DNA of 64,000 bases from Cytobacillus stercorigallinarum. GTDB lineage: Bacteria > Bacillota > Bacilli > Bacillales > Cytobacillaceae. The DNA lies in contig NZ_JACSQT010000001.1 in assembly GCF_014836495.1 (NCBI RefSeq), positions 682,001 to 746,000 of the forward strand. Direction: 5' to 3'. The position numbers and the translations under genes were made by a program. Positions 16,826 through 25,198 of the stretch are shown piece by piece; within the stretch, counting starts at the first letter, position 1; every line of letters starts with the position of its first letter. Below the pieces are notes generated by a model. That model did no database searches. It worked only from the letters and a program-made list of their open reading frames with translations, and had not been told where the DNA came from.

Positions 16826-19627
16826 ATGAGTAATAAATATGTTGTCGTAGATTTAGAAACAACAGGAAATTCACCTAAAAAAGGTGATCAAATTATACAA
16901 TTAGCAGCAGTAGTGATTGAAAATGGACAGATTACTGAACAGTACGCTTCACTTGTACAACCTAGTCACAGTATCCCTCCATTTATAGAAGAACTAACCG
17001 GACTAACAGACGAAATGGTGGCCTCAGCACCTAAATTTTCTGAGATTGCCAAGAAAGTGGAGCAAATGCTTGAAGGTGCCTACTTCGTTGCACATAATGT
17101 CCTTTTTGATTTATCGTTTTTACAGGAAGAGTTTAAAATGGCTGGTTTAGCAGGTTTTTATGGGCCAATTATAGATACTGTTGAACTGGCAAGGATCTTT
17201 TTACCAAGTGAGGATAGCTATAAGCTATCTGATTTATCGTTAAACTTAGGGCTCTCTCATGTGAGACCACATCAAGCGGATAGCGATGCTTATGTAACAG
17301 CAGAATTACTTTTAATATTAGAACAGAAAATGAAAAGCTTACCATTGCTTACTTTGAAGCAATTAAAAGATATTTCCTTTGGCTTAAAAAGTGACTTAGA
17401 TTTATATTTAGAGGATTGGATTCAATGGAAAGAAGAGAGCCATCAATCACTTCCTAGCGATTTAGAAATTGATCATGGGATCGCTCTTCGTAAAAGGCAA
17501 AATACGCAAGAAGGGAAATTGAATAAATCCAGTATCTTGTATCCATATACAAAGGAAGAGAAAGAAGCTTATTTGCAAAAAGTGTTTAAACCTTTTGAAT
17601 CACGAGAGGGCCAATATGAAATGATGGATGCCGTTTATAAGGCATTTATTTCTAAACAACATTCACTGATTGAAGCTGGAACAGGTGTAGGTAAATCATT
17701 GGCCTACTTATTGCCTTCTATTATTTTTTCTTTGCAGGAAAACGAACGAATTGTGATTAGTACATTCACAACTCAACTTCAAGACCAATTGCTGCAGAAG
17801 GACTTACCTTTACTAACGCAAATGATACCAATGCCAATCAAGGCAAGTATTCTAAAAGGAAGAAATCATTATATTAGTTTAGCAAAGTTTATTCATACAC
17901 TAAGAAGTCAAGATGATAACTATGATACTTGTTTAACGAAGATGCAAATTCTAGTATGGTTAACGGAAACAACAACAGGGGATGTCGACGAACTTAATTT
18001 ATCTAGTGGTGGTCAATTGTATTGGAACCAAATTAAAAATAATCGGATGTTATTTATTAACGATAAGGACTTTAGAGAGAAAGACTTTTATAATCGTGCA
18101 AAGAAGCAAGCTGAGTCAGCACAATTGATTATTACGAATCATAGTATGTTACTTTCTGATACCATCAGTGATTATGATATTTTGCCATCATATCAATATG
18201 CAATTATTGATGAGGCTCATCATTTTGTAAAAGCGGCATCTCCTTATTTTGGACGTATGCTAGATTTTATGACTGTTCGGCTCACGATTAATAAATTAGG
18301 GTTATTCGAGCAAAAAGAGTGGATCTATCAGCTTGAGCAATTGCTAGAAGAAGTCGGTGTTTCTAATGAGGTGATTCATTCATTTGAGGTAAATGAGATG
18401 ATGGAGAGTTTACATACAGAAATGGATGAGTTCTTTTACCTCATTTCGAATCTTGTGCAAAAATCTAGTCATAAAAAGAGTAAATTGGTACGAGTGAAAA
18501 TGAATGTTCAAAATCTAATCGCTAAATATGGACGTCAAATTAACATCCAAGTGGAGCGGTTTTCTTCTATTCTAAAAGAGGTTATTCAAATGTTGACAGC
18601 AAGGCTACATGCTATACAAAATGGATCATCTCCTATTGCAGAAAAGTCAAAGCCTTTATTAGAGGATGTCTCATCTGCTGTCAGGGAATTAGAAGGTTAT
18701 GTCCATTCGTTGCACTTCTTTTTTAAAAACACTCAAGACCAACCTTTCGCATCTTGGGTAGAAGTTGATTTACGTGCAATTCAGAATGTCACTTCTATTT
18801 ATGCGGAACCATTAAATGTCTCTGACCGACTGAGTCAGTCCTTTTTTACAAAGAAGAAAAGTGTTGTTTTAGCCTCGGCTACAATGACCGTTAATCAGTC
18901 GTTTCAATATATGGAGAAAGAATTAGGCTTAGAAGGTTCACCTTGTACTAGTCGGCAAATCCCTTCACCATTTCAATATGAAAAACAAGTGAAAATGATT
19001 ATACCAAAAGACTTACCAGATATTAAAACGGTGAAAATGGAAGAGTATATTGCCAGTATCGCTGAGCAAATCATTTCCATTGCTGAAGTAACAAAGGGGC
19101 GTATGCTCATTTTATTCACTTCATTTGAAATGCTTAAGGAAACGTATCAGCTTATAAAGGAATCGGACTTTCTCAGTGATTATGCGATCTTTGCTCAAGG
19201 AATATCAGGAGGTAGTCGTTCGCGATTGACGAGAAACTTTCAAAAGTTTGATAAAGCGATTTTATTAGGAGCAAGTAGTTTTTGGGAGGGTGTAGATATT
19301 CCTGGAGAAGATTTATCTTGCTTGATTATTGTTCGCCTACCATTTGCACCGCCAGATGACCCTGTAGCTAGTGCGAAAGCTGCAAAGCTGAAAAGAGATG
19401 GGGGAAATCCTTTTAAAGAGCTCGCCATACCGGAAGCTGTGATTCGTTTTAAACAAGGGTTTGGCCGCTTAATAAGAACGACTACCGATAGGGGTGTTGT
19501 GATTGTATTTGATAGAAGAATTAAAACTGCAAGTTATGGAAAAGCATTTCTGCAATCGATACCGCCTATTGAAGCAAAAGAGTGTGATTTGAATGAAACG
19601 ATTCATATCATTGAAGAATGGTTATAA
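16826..19627 (+). CDS. dinG: DinG, helicase-like exonuclease
   Basis: A 933-residue fusion typical of Firmicutes. The N-terminal 165 residues are a DnaQ-type 3'-5' exonuclease domain with DLETTG (residues 9-14), AHNVLFDLSFL (about 90) and HQADSDAY (about 149). The rest is an XPD/DinG superfamily 2 helicase with Walker A GTGVGKS (about 285-291), DEAHH (about 462) and a QGFGRLIRT motif VI near the end. The cysteine cluster of Fe-S DinG proteins is missing, as usual for this family, and related proteins act mainly as nucleases. No LexA box is convincing upstream. The upstream ~220 bp hold no gene. Confidence 0.92.
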   Translation: MSNKYVVVDLETTGNSPKKGDQIIQLAAVVIENGQITEQYASLVQPSHSIPPFIEELTGLTDEMVASAPKFSEIAKKVEQMLEGAYFVAHNVLFDLSFLQEEFKMAGLAGFYGPIIDTVELARIFLPSEDSYKLSDLSLNLGLSHVRPHQADSDAYVTAELLLILEQKMKSLPLLTLKQLKDISFGLKSDLDLYLEDWIQWKEESHQSLPSDLEIDHGIALRKRQNTQEGKLNKSSILYPYTKEEKEAYLQKVFKPFESREGQYEMMDAVYKAFISKQHSLIEAGTGVGKSLAYLLPSIIFSLQENERIVISTFTTQLQDQLLQKDLPLLTQMIPMPIKASILKGRNHYISLAKFIHTLRSQDDNYDTCLTKMQILVWLTETTTGDVDELNLSSGGQLYWNQIKNNRMLFINDKDFREKDFYNRAKKQAESAQLIITNHSMLLSDTISDYDILPSYQYAIIDEAHHFVKAASPYFGRMLDFMTVRLTINKLGLFEQKEWIYQLEQLLEEVGVSNEVIHSFEVNEMMESLHTEMDEFFYLISNLVQKSSHKKSKLVRVKMNVQNLIAKYGRQINIQVERFSSILKEVIQMLTARLHAIQNGSSPIAEKSKPLLEDVSSAVRELEGYVHSLHFFFKNTQDQPFASWVEVDLRAIQNVTSIYAEPLNVSDRLSQSFFTKKKSVVLASATMTVNQSFQYMEKELGLEGSPCTSRQIPSPFQYEKQVKMIIPKDLPDIKTVKMEEYIASIAEQIISIAEVTKGRMLILFTSFEMLKETYQLIKESDFLSDYAIFAQGISGGSRSRLTRNFQKFDKAILLGASSFWEGVDIPGEDLSCLIIVRLPFAPPDDPVASAKAAKLKRDGGNPFKELAIPEAVIRFKQGFGRLIRTTTDRGVVIVFDRRIKTASYGKAFLQSIPPIEAKECDLNETIHIIEEWL

Positions 19628-19642
19628 TTTTTAAAAACTAAT

Positions 19643-19688
19643 CGTCTAATATTTATGCAAACCACTTTTACTGGTATACTATTAGACG
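19643..19688 (+). promoter_or_regulatory. ypmA promoter enclosed by a 9-bp inverted repeat
   Basis: TTTATG (19652-19657), 17-bp spacer, TATACT (19675-19680). The pair is bracketed by CGTCTAATA (19643-19651) and TATTAGACG (19680-19688), a perfect inverted repeat, suggesting an operator. The right arm shares base 19680 with the -10 element. Confidence 0.5.
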
Positions 19689-19730
19689 TAACAGAGAATA
19701 TGGGCCTTACTTGTCAAGGAGGAAATACAG

Positions 19731-19901
19731 ATGGAAAGCAAGATTGAAATCTTATCAACAGTAACGATTCAAAATAGTCCAGATTTATATAAAATTGTTG
19801 ATAGTTTAAACAGAACATTAAAAGAAAAAGATTTAATGTTCGGCTTAGCATTGGATAAGGATGATGATAGCAAAGCTGTATTTACAATATATCGTACATA
19901 G
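19731..19901 (+). CDS. ypmA: YpmA, DUF4264 family small protein
   Basis: A 56-residue protein recognised as YpmA: it begins MESKIEILSTVTIQNSPDLY and ends in FTIYRT, the family signature. It is soluble, alpha/beta-like by hydrophobic pattern, and has no known function. CAAGGAGG stands ten bases before the ATG. It lies between dinG and ypmB, as in B. subtilis, and is probably cotranscribed with ypmB and aspB. Confidence 0.85.
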   Translation: MESKIEILSTVTIQNSPDLYKIVDSLNRTLKEKDLMFGLALDKDDDSKAVFTIYRT

Positions 19902-19913
19902 GTAGTGAAAAAA

Positions 19914-20393
19914 ATGAAAAAAATACTAATTATCGTACTTGCCATCATGGTTGTCATTATCGGTTTCTCGGCAAAAGTTTATATAAAAGCAATGGAGCCG
20001 ATAAATCAAGCGGAAAAAGTGGCAAAAGAAAAAGCGGAAAATGAGGCAGATCTACAGGCCGTAAAAAGAGTAACGCTATATAATGGTAATGAAACGTATT
20101 ACATTATTGATGGGGTTACAAAAGAAGATAAAGAAGTGTATGTATGGGTTTCAGCAGACTCTGAGGATGAAATAATCATAAAAAATAAAAAAGATGGGAT
20201 TTCAAAAGAAGAAGCAATCGAAAAGGTAATGAATAAAAAAAATCCCAATGAGATTATTTCTGTCAACCTTGGTATGGAAAAATCAATCCCTTTGTGGGAG
20301 ATTTCCTATAAAACCGGGGAAGGTCTTCTTAATTATTATGTAATAGATTATGAGACAGGTAACGAAGAATTAAAAATATTAGAAAATCTTTAA
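19914..20393 (+). CDS. ypmB: YpmB, membrane-anchored PepSY-like protein
   Basis: A 159-residue protein with an N-terminal membrane helix (ILIIVLAIMVVIIGF) and an extracytoplasmic part built from two PepSY/YpeB-like units; VTLYNGNETYYIIDG and ISKEEAIEKVMNK are characteristic. Proteins of this type are thought to inhibit or chaperone envelope enzymes, but YpmB itself has no proven role. ATG 19914 is chosen over GTG 19905 because AGGTAGTGA then serves as a binding site. It starts 12 bp after ypmA. Confidence 0.8.
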   Translation: MKKILIIVLAIMVVIIGFSAKVYIKAMEPINQAEKVAKEKAENEADLQAVKRVTLYNGNETYYIIDGVTKEDKEVYVWVSADSEDEIIIKNKKDGISKEEAIEKVMNKKNPNEIISVNLGMEKSIPLWEISYKTGEGLLNYYVIDYETGNEELKILENL

Positions 20394-20470
20394 CTAAGTG
20401 GTTCGGCTGACTATTCCATGGCCAGCTCATATATAAAATGATAGATTATACATTCTGGAGGATTAGGAAA

Positions 20471-21661
20471 ATGAATTTTGAACTAGCACAAAGAGTGCAA
20501 TCACTGACACCATCTACAACTTTAGCGATTACAGCTAAGGCAAAAGAAATGAAGGCACAAGGGATTGATGTTATCGGTTTAGGTGCGGGTGAACCAGACT
20601 TTAATACACCTCAGCATATTATTGATGAAGCTATTCAATCGATGAATGAAGGGTACACGAAGTATACGGCAGCGGCAGGGCTACCAAAACTAAAAGAAGC
20701 TATTTCTAACAAGTTTAAACAAGATCAAGGGATTGATATTCCCGCCTCAGATATAATTGTTACAAGTGGTGCTAAGCATGCGTTATACACTTTATTTCAA
20801 GTCATCTTAAATAAAGGTGATGAGGTCATTATTCCAACTCCGTATTGGGTAAGTTATCCAGAACAAGTAAAACTAGCAGGCGGAAAGCCAGTATTTATTG
20901 ATGGTCTTGAAGAAAATGAATATAAGGTTACGCCTCAGCAGTTAGAGACCGTTATATCAGAAGCCACAAAAGCAGTTATCATTAATTCACCTAGTAACCC
21001 AACAGGCATGCTTTATAGCAAACCGGAACTAGAAGCGATTGGTGAATTTTGTTTGAAACATAATATCTTAATTATTTCTGATGAAATCTATGAAAAGTTG
21101 ACTTATGATGGGCATCAACATATTTCGATCGCACAAATCAGTCCAGAATTGCAAGAGCAGACTATTATCATTAATGGAGTATCAAAGTCTCATTCAATGA
21201 CAGGTTGGAGAATTGGTTATGCTGCCGGCAATACAGCCATTATTAAAGCAATGACAAACCTTGCGAGTCATAGTACATCTAATCCAACTACTCCTTCTCA
21301 ATACGGGGCGATTGCAGCGTACAATGGTTCACAACAACCAGTAGAAGAAATGAAAAATGCGTTTGAAGAGCGTTTAAATATAATTTATCAACAATTAGTA
21401 GCCATTCCAGGTTTCACATGTATTAAACCACAAGGTGCTTTTTATCTTTTCCCTAACGTAGAAGAAGCAGCAAAACTTACAGGTTTTGCAGATGTTGATG
21501 CGTTTGTAAAAGGTTTATTAGAAGAAGCGAAGGTAGCTGTTATTCCTGGTTCTGGCTTTGGTTCTCCGAAAAATATTCGATTATCATATGCGACATCACT
21601 TGAGCAATTAGAAGCCGCTGTTCGTCGAATCCATGAATTTGTTAATCATAAATTGCAGTAA
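20471..21661 (+). CDS. aspB: AspB, aspartate aminotransferase
   Basis: A 396-residue PLP-dependent class I aminotransferase interconverting aspartate and oxaloacetate with glutamate/oxoglutarate. Clear motifs are GLGAGEPDFNTP (around 33-44), NSPSNPTG (around 173-180) and the PLP lysine in SKSHSMTGWR (around 236). ATG 20471 (MNFELAQRVQSL) is chosen because CTGGAGG lies nine bases upstream; an earlier in-frame ATG has no binding site. It is followed by a terminator, and asnS has its own promoter. Confidence 0.93.
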   Translation: MNFELAQRVQSLTPSTTLAITAKAKEMKAQGIDVIGLGAGEPDFNTPQHIIDEAIQSMNEGYTKYTAAAGLPKLKEAISNKFKQDQGIDIPASDIIVTSGAKHALYTLFQVILNKGDEVIIPTPYWVSYPEQVKLAGGKPVFIDGLEENEYKVTPQQLETVISEATKAVIINSPSNPTGMLYSKPELEAIGEFCLKHNILIISDEIYEKLTYDGHQHISIAQISPELQEQTIIINGVSKSHSMTGWRIGYAAGNTAIIKAMTNLASHSTSNPTTPSQYGAIAAYNGSQQPVEEMKNAFEERLNIIYQQLVAIPGFTCIKPQGAFYLFPNVEEAAKLTGFADVDAFVKGLLEEAKVAVIPGSGFGSPKNIRLSYATSLEQLEAAVRRIHEFVNHKLQ

Positions 21662-21666
21662 TCATT

Positions 21667-21697
21667 AAAGGAAGTGGAGCCCTTCACTTCCTTTTCT
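21667..21697 (+). terminator. Terminator of aspB
   Basis: Perfect stem AAAGGAAGTG / CACTTCCTTT followed by TCTCTT. Confidence 0.85.
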
Positions 21698-21724
21698 CTT
21701 GCTAGAGGTATGTTTGATGAAAAG

Positions 21725-21753
21725 TTGCCTAGAGAATCAGAGAAGGGTATAAT
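21725..21753 (+). promoter_or_regulatory. SigA-type promoter for asnS
   Basis: TTGCCT, 17-bp spacer, TATAAT. No T-box leader fits in the 45 bp before the start codon. Confidence 0.7.
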
Positions 21754-21802
21754 AAAGGCGACTTGAACTTAATTGGTAAATGTTTTTGGAAGGGGTATTA
21801 AA

Positions 21803-23098
21803 TTGAATAAAACGACAATTGCTGAAACATATAAATATGTTGATCAAGAAGTAAAAATTGGTGCATGGATTGCTAATAAACGCTCCAGTGGGAAAATTGC
21901 CTTTCTTCAGCTACGTGATGGCTCTGGTTTTATCCAAGGTGTGGTCGTAAAGGCTGATGTGTCTGAAGAAGTATTTAAAGTGGCAAAATCGGTTACACAA
22001 GAATCTAGTGTGTTTGTAGTAGGGAAAGTGCAAAAAGATGATCGTTCACCTTTAGGTTATGAATTACTCGTTACGGATGTAGAAGTGATTCATGAATCAA
22101 CCGACTATCCAATTACACCGAAAAACCATGGGACAGAGTTTTTGATGGATCACCGTCACCTATGGTTACGTTCACGAAAACAGCATGCTGTAATGAAAAT
22201 TCGAAATGAAATCATTCGTGCTACATATGAATTCTTTAATGAAAATGGTTTCTCAAAGGTGGATCCACCAATCCTAACAGGTAGTGCACCTGAAGGGACA
22301 TCAGAGTTATTTGCTACCAAGTATTTTGATGAAGATGCATACCTATCTCAAAGTGGTCAATTGTATATGGAAGCCGCAGCAATGGCTTTAGGGAAAGTTT
22401 TCTCATTTGGACCAACATTCCGAGCTGAGAAATCAAAAACGAGACGTCATCTTATTGAATTTTGGATGATTGAACCGGAAATGGCTTTTTATGAGTTTGA
22501 AGACAATTTGAAAGTACAAGAAGAATATGTTTCCTATATTGTCCAAGCTGTTGTTAAAAACTGCCAAGTTGAATTGAAGACATTAGACCGCGATGTGTCT
22601 AAGTTAGAAAAAATTCAAGCTCCATTCCCGAGAATTTACTATGATGATGCCATTACGTTTTTACAAGAAAAAGGGTTTGATGATATCACATGGGGAGAAG
22701 ACTTTGGCGCGCCACATGAAACAGCGATTGCCGAAAGCTATGATAAACCCGTATTTATTACACATTACCCAACAAAAATCAAACCTTTCTACATGCAGCC
22801 AGATGCTGAAAGAGAAGATGTTGTCCTCTGTGCGGATTTAATAGCTCCAGAAGGATATGGTGAAATTATAGGCGGGTCAGAGCGTATCCATGATTATGAG
22901 CTCTTGAAACAAAGATTGGCAGAACATGAATTAGATATGGATGCATACAAATGGTACTTAGAATTAAGACAATACGGGTCAGTTCCTCATTCTGGGTTTG
23001 GTTTAGGTCTAGAGAGAACAGTTGCTTGGATTAGTGGCGTGGAGCATGTGAGAGAATCGATTCCATTCCCAAGACTTTTAAACCGCTTATACCCGTAA
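21803..23098 (+). CDS. asnS: AsnS, asparaginyl-tRNA synthetase
   Basis: A 431-residue class IIb tRNA synthetase. The N-terminal OB fold binds the anticodon ([20 protein letters not shown]). The catalytic domain holds motif 2 ([21 protein letters not shown], around 213) and motif 3 ([15 protein letters not shown], around 402). TTG 21803 is preferred: GGAAGGGG lies at the correct distance and gives the expected 430-residue length, whereas an upstream GTG would start within the leader. Confidence 0.94.
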   Translation: MNKTTIAETYKYVDQEVKIGAWIANKRSSGKIAFLQLRDGSGFIQGVVVKADVSEEVFKVAKSVTQESSVFVVGKVQKDDRSPLGYELLVTDVEVIHESTDYPITPKNHGTEFLMDHRHLWLRSRKQHAVMKIRNEIIRATYEFFNENGFSKVDPPILTGSAPEGTSELFATKYFDEDAYLSQSGQLYMEAAAMALGKVFSFGPTFRAEKSKTRRHLIEFWMIEPEMAFYEFEDNLKVQEEYVSYIVQAVVKNCQVELKTLDRDVSKLEKIQAPFPRIYYDDAITFLQEKGFDDITWGEDFGAPHETAIAESYDKPVFITHYPTKIKPFYMQPDAEREDVVLCADLIAPEGYGEIIGGSERIHDYELLKQRLAEHELDMDAYKWYLELRQYGSVPHSGFGLGLERTVAWISGVEHVRESIPFPRLLNRLYP

Positions 23099-23118
23099 GC
23101 TTTTAACAATATTAAACG

Positions 23119-23147
23119 AAAAAGAGTCATTTTGTGGCTCTTTTTTC
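23119..23147 (+). terminator. Terminator of asnS
   Basis: AAAGAGTCA / TGGCTCTTT hairpin with a run of six T. Confidence 0.75.
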
Positions 23148-23230
23148 ACTTTTTTACACCTTTTAATTTGAATACATTTCTATACTTTTCTTAAAAGGGT
23201 TCATGATATACTTGTATGGAGGTGTGTATG

Positions 23231-23938
23231 ATGCCAAAGAAGATATTATTAAAATGGTTACAGGAAAAGGACATTACGATTCCTGGAGCTTTATTAACGC
23301 AATACAAAGCAATGAATTTAAAAGAAGAAGAAGTGGTCCTTATTCTCCATTTGATTTCAATTAGTGAAAAGGGAAATGACTTCCCGACTCCTTTTGAGCT
23401 TGCAGAAGTAATGAACTATTCGGCCGAGGAATGTGCAGGGATGCTTCGCCGTTTAATACAAAAAGGGTTAATCACGATAAATGAAGGTTATAGTGAAGAA
23501 GGTATTCGCTTTGAAAGATACTGTTTAGATCAATTTTGGGAAAAATTAGCGGATGCTTTTATGATTGCAGATAAAAGAAATGAAGCAAAAGAAAATCAAC
23601 AAGATGAAATTGATTTGTATTCAGTATTTGAAAGTGAATTTGGCAGGCCGTTATCTCCTTTTGAATGCGAAACGCTAGCACTTTGGTTAGATGATGACCA
23701 TCATGAGGCGAAAATCATCAAAGCTGCCTTAAAAGAAGCAGTGATATCTGGTAAATTAAATTTTCGCTATATTGATCGCATCTTGTTTGAGTGGAAAAAG
23801 AATGGGATAAAAACGGTAGAGCAAGCAACAAATCAAGGGAAGAAATTTAGACAAAACCAAGGGAAGAGAATGAAAAGTGTAGAGAATAGTGACAAGAGAA
23901 ATGAATCGCTACCTTTTTATAATTGGTTAGAACAATAG
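23231..23938 (+). CDS. dnaD: DnaD, replication initiation/primosome protein
   Basis: A 235-residue DnaD. The N-terminal winged-helix domain (residues 1-100, LLTQYKAMNLKEEEVVLILHL and FPTPFELAEVMN) mediates oligomerisation, and the C-terminal DnaB/DnaD domain (around 125-195) contains the conserved FESEFGRPLSPFECETLALW segment. It remodels DNA and helps load the helicase at the origin and at stalled forks. GGAGGTG ends six bases before ATG 23231; ATG 23228 is too close. It heads dnaD-nth-ypoC. Confidence 0.93.
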   Translation: MPKKILLKWLQEKDITIPGALLTQYKAMNLKEEEVVLILHLISISEKGNDFPTPFELAEVMNYSAEECAGMLRRLIQKGLITINEGYSEEGIRFERYCLDQFWEKLADAFMIADKRNEAKENQQDEIDLYSVFESEFGRPLSPFECETLALWLDDDHHEAKIIKAALKEAVISGKLNFRYIDRILFEWKKNGIKTVEQATNQGKKFRQNQGKRMKSVENSDKRNESLPFYNWLEQ

Positions 23939-23956
23939 TTTGAATGGTGATGATAT

Positions 23957-24610
23957 ATGTTAAATAAGAAGGATATTAGATACTGTTTAGATAAAATGGG
24001 AGAAATGTTTCCAGATGCTCACTGCGAGCTCGTTCATAAAAATCCTTTTGAACTTGTCATTGCAGTGGCATTATCAGCGCAGTGTACCGATGTATTAGTG
24101 AATAAAGTGACAAGCAAACTCTTTTTAAAGTACAAAACACCAGAGGATTATTTAAATGTATCAATTGAAGAATTACAACAGGATATCCGCTCAATTGGTT
24201 TATATAGAAATAAGGCAAAAAACATTCAAAAACTATGTCGCATGTTAATTGATGACTATGATGGTGTAGTTCCTGCTGATCGGGATGAATTAACAAAGTT
24301 ACCAGGAGTCGGTAGGAAGACAGCGAATGTGGTTGTATCAGTGGCCTTTAATGTCCCTGCAATAGCTGTTGATACACATGTGGAAAGGGTAAGTAAACGT
24401 CTTGGTTTTTGTAGGTGGAAGGATTCAGTTCTTGAGGTAGAAAAAGCGCTTATGAAAAAAATACCAGAAGAAGAGTGGTCAGTGACCCATCATCGCTTAA
24501 TATTTTTTGGACGCTACCATTGCAAAGCGCAAAATCCAAAATGTCAGGAATGTCCCGTTCTCGATGTTTGTAGAGAAGGTAAAAAGAGAATGAAGCGTTT
24601 AGGTGCGTAA
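23957..24610 (+). CDS. nth: Nth, endonuclease III
   Basis: A 217-residue base-excision repair glycosylase/AP lyase for oxidised pyrimidines. The helix-hairpin-helix LPGVGRKTANVV (around 116-127) includes the catalytic lysine, and AVDTHVERVSKRLG holds the catalytic aspartate. The C-terminal [4Fe-4S] loop is intact: C-X6-C-X2-C-X5-C, from CKAQNPKC to CPVLDVC. It is 18 bp after dnaD and 2 bp before ypoC, the usual Bacillus order. Confidence 0.95.
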   Translation: MLNKKDIRYCLDKMGEMFPDAHCELVHKNPFELVIAVALSAQCTDVLVNKVTSKLFLKYKTPEDYLNVSIEELQQDIRSIGLYRNKAKNIQKLCRMLIDDYDGVVPADRDELTKLPGVGRKTANVVVSVAFNVPAIAVDTHVERVSKRLGFCRWKDSVLEVEKALMKKIPEEEWSVTHHRLIFFGRYHCKAQNPKCQECPVLDVCREGKKRMKRLGA

Positions 24611-24612
24611 AT

Positions 24613-25089
24613 ATGAATGAGATTCCTAAAGAGCTACAGCACCCTTTTTTCAACGATATACAGAAGTCAGATAGGGAGTTTGTGCCGTTTTATTATGAAC
24701 AACAATATTACAGAGGATTCGCTTCTTTTGAACCTTGGCAGGATTTAGAACGGGTAAGCGAAACGATTAATCGAGAATGGCAAGAGTTATCGGATAGCAT
24801 CAAATATGCCCATCAACAAAGAAATAAGAAGGAAGCGGGGCAGCTCATGGTTGTAGGCGTCGCGATTTTAGTACAATATGTGTATTGGTTAAATGAAAAA
24901 CCGGTGTCCTTTTGTGATCAACAAATCGGTATACGTTTGCCAATAGTTCCATTCAACTTCAGCGATCGATTACAATTTATTATGCAGCAGCCTTCACTTC
25001 ATTTAGCTTTTTCTCAATTAACCGAGTTGATGATAGAAGTAAATAAATTATATGCTAAAAAAAAGGTAAAGAAAAAACACTCAAAATAG
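24613..25089 (+). CDS. ypoC: YpoC family protein
   Basis: A 158-residue soluble protein identified as YpoC by its position after nth and its helical, tryptophan-containing sequence (PWQDLERVSETINREWQEL). The last residues are strongly basic (AKKKVKKKHSK). No enzymatic motif is seen, and function is unknown. It starts two bases after the nth stop codon. The stop codon lies within the loop of the terminator. Confidence 0.8.
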   Translation: MNEIPKELQHPFFNDIQKSDREFVPFYYEQQYYRGFASFEPWQDLERVSETINREWQELSDSIKYAHQQRNKKEAGQLMVVGVAILVQYVYWLNEKPVSFCDQQIGIRLPIVPFNFSDRLQFIMQQPSLHLAFSQLTELMIEVNKLYAKKKVKKKHSK

Positions 25090-25106
25090 AAAAGAGTGTT
25101 TTTTTG
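25074..25106 (+). terminator. Terminator of dnaD-nth-ypoC
   Basis: AAAACACTC / GAGTGTTTTTTT, overlapping the ypoC stop codon. Confidence 0.75.
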
Positions 25107-25157
25107 TACTGATCATTTACATCATGTAATAGGGGAATATATACGTATAGAGACATA

Positions 25158-25194
25158 CAAAAGGCAGAGAAGGAGCTCTTCTCTGCCTTTTTAA
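25158..25194. terminator. Terminator of ponA (bidirectional)
   Basis: AAAGGCAGAGAAG / CTTCTCTGCCTTT perfect stem with A and T tracts on both sides. Confidence 0.85.
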
Positions 25195-25198
25195 CTTA

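Noticed and set aside
16780-16826. Possible LexA box before dinG
   Set aside because: Only the right half-site GTTCG is present; three mismatches in the left half.
21662-21802. T-box leader for asnS
   Set aside because: The gap is too short and lacks the AGGGTGGNACCGCG box; a simple promoter explains it.
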